Assembly (NCBI GenBank): GCA_023429985.1
Contig: JAEZCV010000203.1
Coordinates: forward strand, 1-18,121
From: Bacteroidota bacterium
GTDB lineage: Bacteria > Bacteroidota > Bacteroidia > Chitinophagales > Chitinophagaceae
Length of the DNA: 18,121 nucleotides
Reading direction: 5' to 3'
Part shown: piece by piece, positions 14,905-18,121 of the stretch
Layout of the letters: the number at the start of each line of letters is the position of its first letter
Position numbering within the stretch: position 1 is the first letter of the stretch
Translations under genes and position numbers: made by a program
Notes under the pieces: generated by a model
What the model was told of the DNA's origin: nothing
Databases searched by the model: none
What the model saw: only the letters and a program-made list of their open reading frames with translations

Positions 14905-17730
14905 ATGCCTAAAGATTCCTCTATAAAATCGATACTCATTATTGGCTCGGGACCTATTGTAATTGGCCAGGCTGCTGAATTTGATTATTCAGGCACACAG
15001 GCCGCCCGGAGCATACGTGAAGAAGGAATAAAAGTTACCCTTATCAATAGCAATCCCGCAACCATCATGACCGATCCTATGATGGCCGATAAAGTGTACC
15101 TGCTTCCCCTCACCGCTGAAAGTATTGAGCAGATACTGGAAGAAAACCCCGATATCGATGCTGTTTTACCTACCATGGGAGGACAAACGGCCCTTAACCT
15201 CGCCAAGGAAGTGGAAGACCTGGGTATTTGGGAAAAGAATAATGTAAAGCTGATTGGGGTCGATATCAAAGCTATTGACAAGGCCGAGGACAGGGAAAAA
15301 TTCCGTAAATGGATGATAGAAATAGGCGTTCCGGTTGCTACAGCCAAAACAGCCAACTCCTTCCTCGAAGGAAAGGAATTTGCCCAGGAAATTGGCTTCC
15401 CGCTGGTGATCAGGCCTTCTTTTACTTTAGGCGGAACAGGGGGTGGATTTGTTCACGGTCCCGAAGAGCTGGATGAGGCCCTGCAAAGAGGACTGGCCGC
15501 ATCGCCTATTCACGAAGTACTGGTGGAAAAGGCTGTATTAGGATGGAAGGAATTTGAACTTGAATTGCTCCGCGACAGCGCCGATAATGTTTGCATCATA
15601 TGTACTGTTGAGAACTTCGATCCTATGGGTGTTCATACCGGGGACTCCATTACCGTTGCTCCTGCAATGACACTGAGTGATACTGGCTTCCAGCTGATGC
15701 GCAATACAGCTATTAAAATGATGCGCGACCTTGGAAATTTTGCAGGTGGTTGTAATGTTCAATTTGCAATGAACCCTGAAACAGAAGAAATTATTGCAGT
15801 AGAAATCAATCCAAGGGTAAGCCGCTCTTCCGCGCTTTCATCAAAAGCAACCGGTTATCCCATTGCTAAAATTGCAGCCAAACTTGCAATTGGTTTTACA
15901 CTCGATGAATTGAATAATCCTATCATTAAAACCACTTCTGCTTATTTCGAACCGGCCCTGGATTATGTGATCGTAAAAATTCCAAGATGGAATTTCGACA
16001 AATTCAAAGGAGCAAACGATACACTTGGTTTGCAAATGAAAAGTGTTGGAGAAGTGATGGCCATTGGAAGAAGTTTTACCGAGGCTGTTCAAAAAGCTTG
16101 TCAGAGCCTGGAGAATAATGCAGTTGGCCTGGGTTATTATGGAAAAAGTGCTATGAAGGCAGAAGAACTGCTTGAGTACATTAAAATTCCAAAATGGGAC
16201 AGGATATTCCGGATCAAAGATGCTTTGATGCTTGGAATTACAGTGAATACAATAGCAAAAGCAACTGGCATCGATCGCTGGTTCATTCACGAAATTCAAA
16301 AGATTTGTAACATAGAAAAAGAACTAGACAGTTTAAAACTTGAAGATGTTTCGGATGAACTCATGTTGCGTGCCAAGGTAAATGGCTTCAGCGATGAACA
16401 GATCTCCAGGATCATTAAAGATGGTACTGAAGATGAAATTTATACAAAAAGGAAAGCAGCAGGCATTACAAGAACTTTTAAAATGGTGGATACCTGCAGT
16501 GCTGAATTTGAAGCAAAAACTCCTTACTTCTATTCCACTTTTGAAAAAGGAAATGAAAATGAAAGCAAGGTAAGTGACAGGAAAAAAATTATTGTTTTGG
16601 GAAGTGGGCCGAACAGGATAGGACAGGGAATAGAGTTCGATTATTGCTGCGTGCATGGATTGCTTGCCATAAAAGATTGTGGACTTGAATCTATAATGGT
16701 GAACTGCAATCCCGAAACGGTGAGTACCGATTTTGACATGGCTGATAAACTATATTTTGAACCCGTTTTCTGGGAACATTTATGGGAGATCATTGAGCAC
16801 GAAAAACCGGAAGGTGTTATTGTGCAACTGGGCGGACAAACAGCTTTAAAGCTTGCGCAACGCCTTCACGAAAAGGGAGTAAAGATCATGGGAACTTCCT
16901 ATGATAACATGGATATAGCCGAAGACAGGGGAAGGTTCAGCGATATGTTGAAAGAACTTGAAATACCTTATCCCGATTATGGAACTGCATTTGATGTAGA
17001 TGAGGCCATTGAAGTTGCCAAGAGTGTTGGATACCCTGTTCTTGTGCGTCCGAGTTATGTTATTGGCGGACAAAGAATGCGGATTGTGATTAATGATGAT
17101 GAACTGGAGAAGGCCGTGATTAGTTTATTGAAACATATACCCGGTAATAAAATTTTAATTGATCATTTTCTGGATCGTTGCCAGGAAGCAGAGATAGATG
17201 CCATTTTTGATGGTGAAGATTTTCATGTGATGGGTGTAATGGAACATATTGAGCCCGCCGGAATTCACAGTGGCGACAGCAATGCAGTATTACCTGCTTT
17301 CAACCTTGCACCATTGCTTGTAACAACAATGGAATTTTATGCAGAAAAAATTGCGCGGGCATTAAATATTCGGGGGCTCATCAACATTCAATTTGCAATA
17401 AAGGACGGGAAAGTATTTGTAATTGAAGCCAATCCGCGTGCATCGCGCACAACTCCATTTATTGCAAAAGCATACGGCATACCTTATTTGAATATTGCAA
17501 CAAAAGTTATGCTGGGCAAAGCAAAACTTAAAGAATTTACATTTAAGAAAAGCCTGAAAGGATTTGCAATTAAGGAACCTGTTTTTTCTTTTGAAAAATT
17601 TCCGAATGTAAATAAGGAATTAGGACCGGAAATGAAAAGTACAGGTGAAGCCATTCGTTTTATTAAAGATCTACGCGATCCTTACTTCAGGCAATTGTAT
17701 AAGGACAGGAGTATGTATTTGAGTAAGTAG
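14905..17730 (+). CDS. carB: Carbamoyl-phosphate synthase large chain, short form without the MGS allosteric domain
   Basis: CarB makes carbamoyl phosphate from bicarbonate, ammonia (from the CarA glutaminase subunit) and two ATP, for pyrimidine and arginine synthesis. The 941 residues contain both homologous synthetase halves. The first begins GSGPIVIGQAAEFDYSGTQA (about 14-33) and the second GSGPNRIGQGIEFDYCCVHG (566-585). Each carries ATP-grasp signatures, for example VEINPRVSRSSALSSKATGYP and IEANPRASRTTPF. The oligomerisation region lies between them. After LGPEMKSTGEAIRF the chain ends in about 25 residues, whereas E. coli CarB (1073 residues) continues with a C-terminal MGS domain binding UMP, IMP and ornithine. 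The ending looks natural, and I recall similar short forms in other Bacteroidota. No carA is in the window. ATG 14905 gives the normal N-terminus. Confidence 0.98.
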   Translation: MPKDSSIKSILIIGSGPIVIGQAAEFDYSGTQAARSIREEGIKVTLINSNPATIMTDPMMADKVYLLPLTAESIEQILEENPDIDAVLPTMGGQTALNLAKEVEDLGIWEKNNVKLIGVDIKAIDKAEDREKFRKWMIEIGVPVATAKTANSFLEGKEFAQEIGFPLVIRPSFTLGGTGGGFVHGPEELDEALQRGLAASPIHEVLVEKAVLGWKEFELELLRDSADNVCIICTVENFDPMGVHTGDSITVAPAMTLSDTGFQLMRNTAIKMMRDLGNFAGGCNVQFAMNPETEEIIAVEINPRVSRSSALSSKATGYPIAKIAAKLAIGFTLDELNNPIIKTTSAYFEPALDYVIVKIPRWNFDKFKGANDTLGLQMKSVGEVMAIGRSFTEAVQKACQSLENNAVGLGYYGKSAMKAEELLEYIKIPKWDRIFRIKDALMLGITVNTIAKATGIDRWFIHEIQKICNIEKELDSLKLEDVSDELMLRAKVNGFSDEQISRIIKDGTEDEIYTKRKAAGITRTFKMVDTCSAEFEAKTPYFYSTFEKGNENESKVSDRKKIIVLGSGPNRIGQGIEFDYCCVHGLLAIKDCGLESIMVNCNPETVSTDFDMADKLYFEPVFWEHLWEIIEHEKPEGVIVQLGGQTALKLAQRLHEKGVKIMGTSYDNMDIAEDRGRFSDMLKELEIPYPDYGTAFDVDEAIEVAKSVGYPVLVRPSYVIGGQRMRIVINDDELEKAVISLLKHIPGNKILIDHFLDRCQEAEIDAIFDGEDFHVMGVMEHIEPAGIHSGDSNAVLPAFNLAPLLVTTMEFYAEKIARALNIRGLINIQFAIKDGKVFVIEANPRASRTTPFIAKAYGIPYLNIATKVMLGKAKLKEFTFKKSLKGFAIKEPVFSFEKFPNVNKELGPEMKSTGEAIRFIKDLRDPYFRQLYKDRSMYLSK

Positions 17731-17753
17731 GAGTGGTGAGTGGTGAGTAGTGA
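17731..17753. repeat. Heptamer tandem array (GGTGAGT-type), left half
   Basis: Imperfect GGTGAGT units begin immediately after the carB stop and run up to the palindrome. This kind of seven-base array beside the CCTGCCTGCC palindrome is a familiar intergenic pattern in Bacteroidota. Confidence 0.75.
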
Positions 17754-17775
17754 ACCTGCCTGCCGGCAGGCAGGT
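17754..17775. repeat. Perfect 22-base palindrome of the CCTGCCTGCC family
   Basis: The left arm ACCTGCCTGCC is followed without a loop by its exact reverse complement. It is the intact form of the element at 12356-12372 and is embedded between two heptamer arrays, 23 bases after carB. It could fold into a hairpin in the carB 3' untranslated region. Confidence 0.85.
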
Positions 17776-17804
17776 GGTGAATAGTGAATGGTGAATGGTG
17801 AATC
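17776..17804. repeat. Heptamer tandem array (ATGGTGA-type), right half
   Basis: About four imperfect ATGGTGA units follow the palindrome. The unit differs from the left array by one base per repeat (AATGGTG against AGTGGTG), so the two halves appear to have drifted or expanded separately. Confidence 0.75.
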
Positions 17805-17988
17805 ACTGCTGTCCGGTTAAAATTGCAATCTTCAATTGTTATAAAGACTTTTAATATTAAGCATGCAGAGGTTGGAACCACTGTTACGCCTTCGGCGAAG
17901 CACTAAGAAGGCCGCGAGTCGCGGCGACACAGTTTATAGTCTTTAATTCTGATCATTTCTCTGCATAGCGGAGTGTTTGAGGAGCGCC
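17805..17988. other. Non-coding region with small hairpins beyond carB
   Basis: No gene is supported here. Two short hairpins are visible: CGCC-TTC-GGCG (17887-17897) and GCCGCGA-g-TCGCGGC (17911-17925). They are separated by CACTAAGAAG, a word typical of degenerate intergenic repeats in this phylum. The rest shows no motif that I can name. Confidence 0.45.
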
Positions 17989-18121
17989 TTATTGCTCCTG
18001 GTTGATCTCTAATGAATGATTGTACCTAAGAAGGAGCAATACAGCGTGTAATGCCTCGTGAGCAAGAAGATTGGAGAGATATTGCATCTGTTTTAAAAAA
18101 TCAGACTGTTTCTCCTGCGCA
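17989..18121 (-). CDS. Possible 3' end of an unidentified gene entering from the right edge
   Basis: A minus-strand frame is open from the window edge for 43 residues and ends with TAA at 17989. The visible peptide is helical and leucine-rich (for example YLSNLLAHEALHAVLLLLRY) and I do not recognise it. The plus strand also has an open frame from ATG 18051 to the edge (23 residues, beginning MPREQEDW), so strand and reality are both uncertain. The words AGGAGC and AGGAGCAATA and the inverted TATTGCTCCT fall inside this region (17980-18041) and may reflect a hairpin in place of coding. Confidence 0.25.
   Translation of the reverse strand, partial: AQEKQSDFLKQMQYLSNLLAHEALHAVLLLLRYNHSLEINQEQ

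Noticed and set aside
15841..16299. Minus-strand open frame of 152 codons inside carB
   Set aside because: It is the antisense shadow of the conserved CarB synthetase half, rich in Cys, Phe and Ser as expected for such a shadow.
17731..17804. CRISPR array after carB
   Set aside because: The repeat unit is seven bases without spacers and no cas gene is present. It is a simple tandem array around a palindrome.
17687..17881. Minus-strand open frame of 64 codons overlapping the carB 3' end and the repeats
   Set aside because: Its peptide is mostly translated heptamer repeat and palindrome (HHLPAGRQV-type sequence), a well-known artefact of this repeat family.
1..18121. A defence, secondary-metabolite or mobile-element system
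   Set aside because: No transposase, integrase, nuclease-helicase set, toxin-antitoxin pair or biosynthetic cluster was found. The genes are house-keeping, envelope and signalling functions.

Overview
The window looks like a chromosomal stretch of a Bacteroidota bacterium, most likely of the Chitinophagaceae / Sphingobacteriia type. The evidence is a periplasmic beta-propeller sensor kinase of the Bacteroidota type, A-rich leaders without Shine-Dalgarno sequences, several TAnnTTTG-like -7 boxes, the palindrome built on CCTGCCTGCC that is scattered through genomes of this phylum, and a short CarB that ends where the allosteric domain would begin. This assignment comes from family knowledge and no database was searched.

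Left block (1-3729, minus strand): rsfS, ftsH, a LUD-domain (LutC-like) gene and lpxH (cut by the left edge) run as one tight operon with gaps of 50, -4 and 9 bases. They cover ribosome silencing, membrane protein quality control, an unassigned LutC-like function and lipid A synthesis. The monofunctional biotin-protein ligase gene birA (3815-4561, plus) is transcribed divergently. Both rsfS and birA appear to start with TTG. A bidirectional terminator palindrome (4563-4588) separates birA from the convergent next block.

Middle block (4592-12186, minus strand): in transcription order this holds a Bcp-type peroxiredoxin, a small secreted protein resembling the GIN/DUF2807 family, a 1022-residue sensor histidine kinase, its NarL/LuxR-type response regulator, an exported alpha/beta hydrolase and a membrane-anchored TPR protein. 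Three intergenic gaps here (bcp/small secreted gene, kinase/regulator, regulator/hydrolase) each carry a copy of the same bipartite motif, TCACC-N6-GGGGATA followed by one base and AA. I know of no description of it. It is a good candidate for the binding site of this response regulator and is the most interesting observation in the window.

Right block (12187-18121): a repeat-rich spacer, an M23 peptidase gene on the minus strand, two divergent small paralogous YtxH-like genes, a leader with two tandem hairpins, carB, and a repeat-rich 3' region. That region has heptamer arrays around a perfect palindrome, small hairpins, and a possible truncated reading frame at the right edge. I saw no rRNA, tRNA, CRISPR array, transposase, phage gene or defence cluster. 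Apart from the three-copy motif, the gene content is ordinary core and accessory Bacteroidota material.
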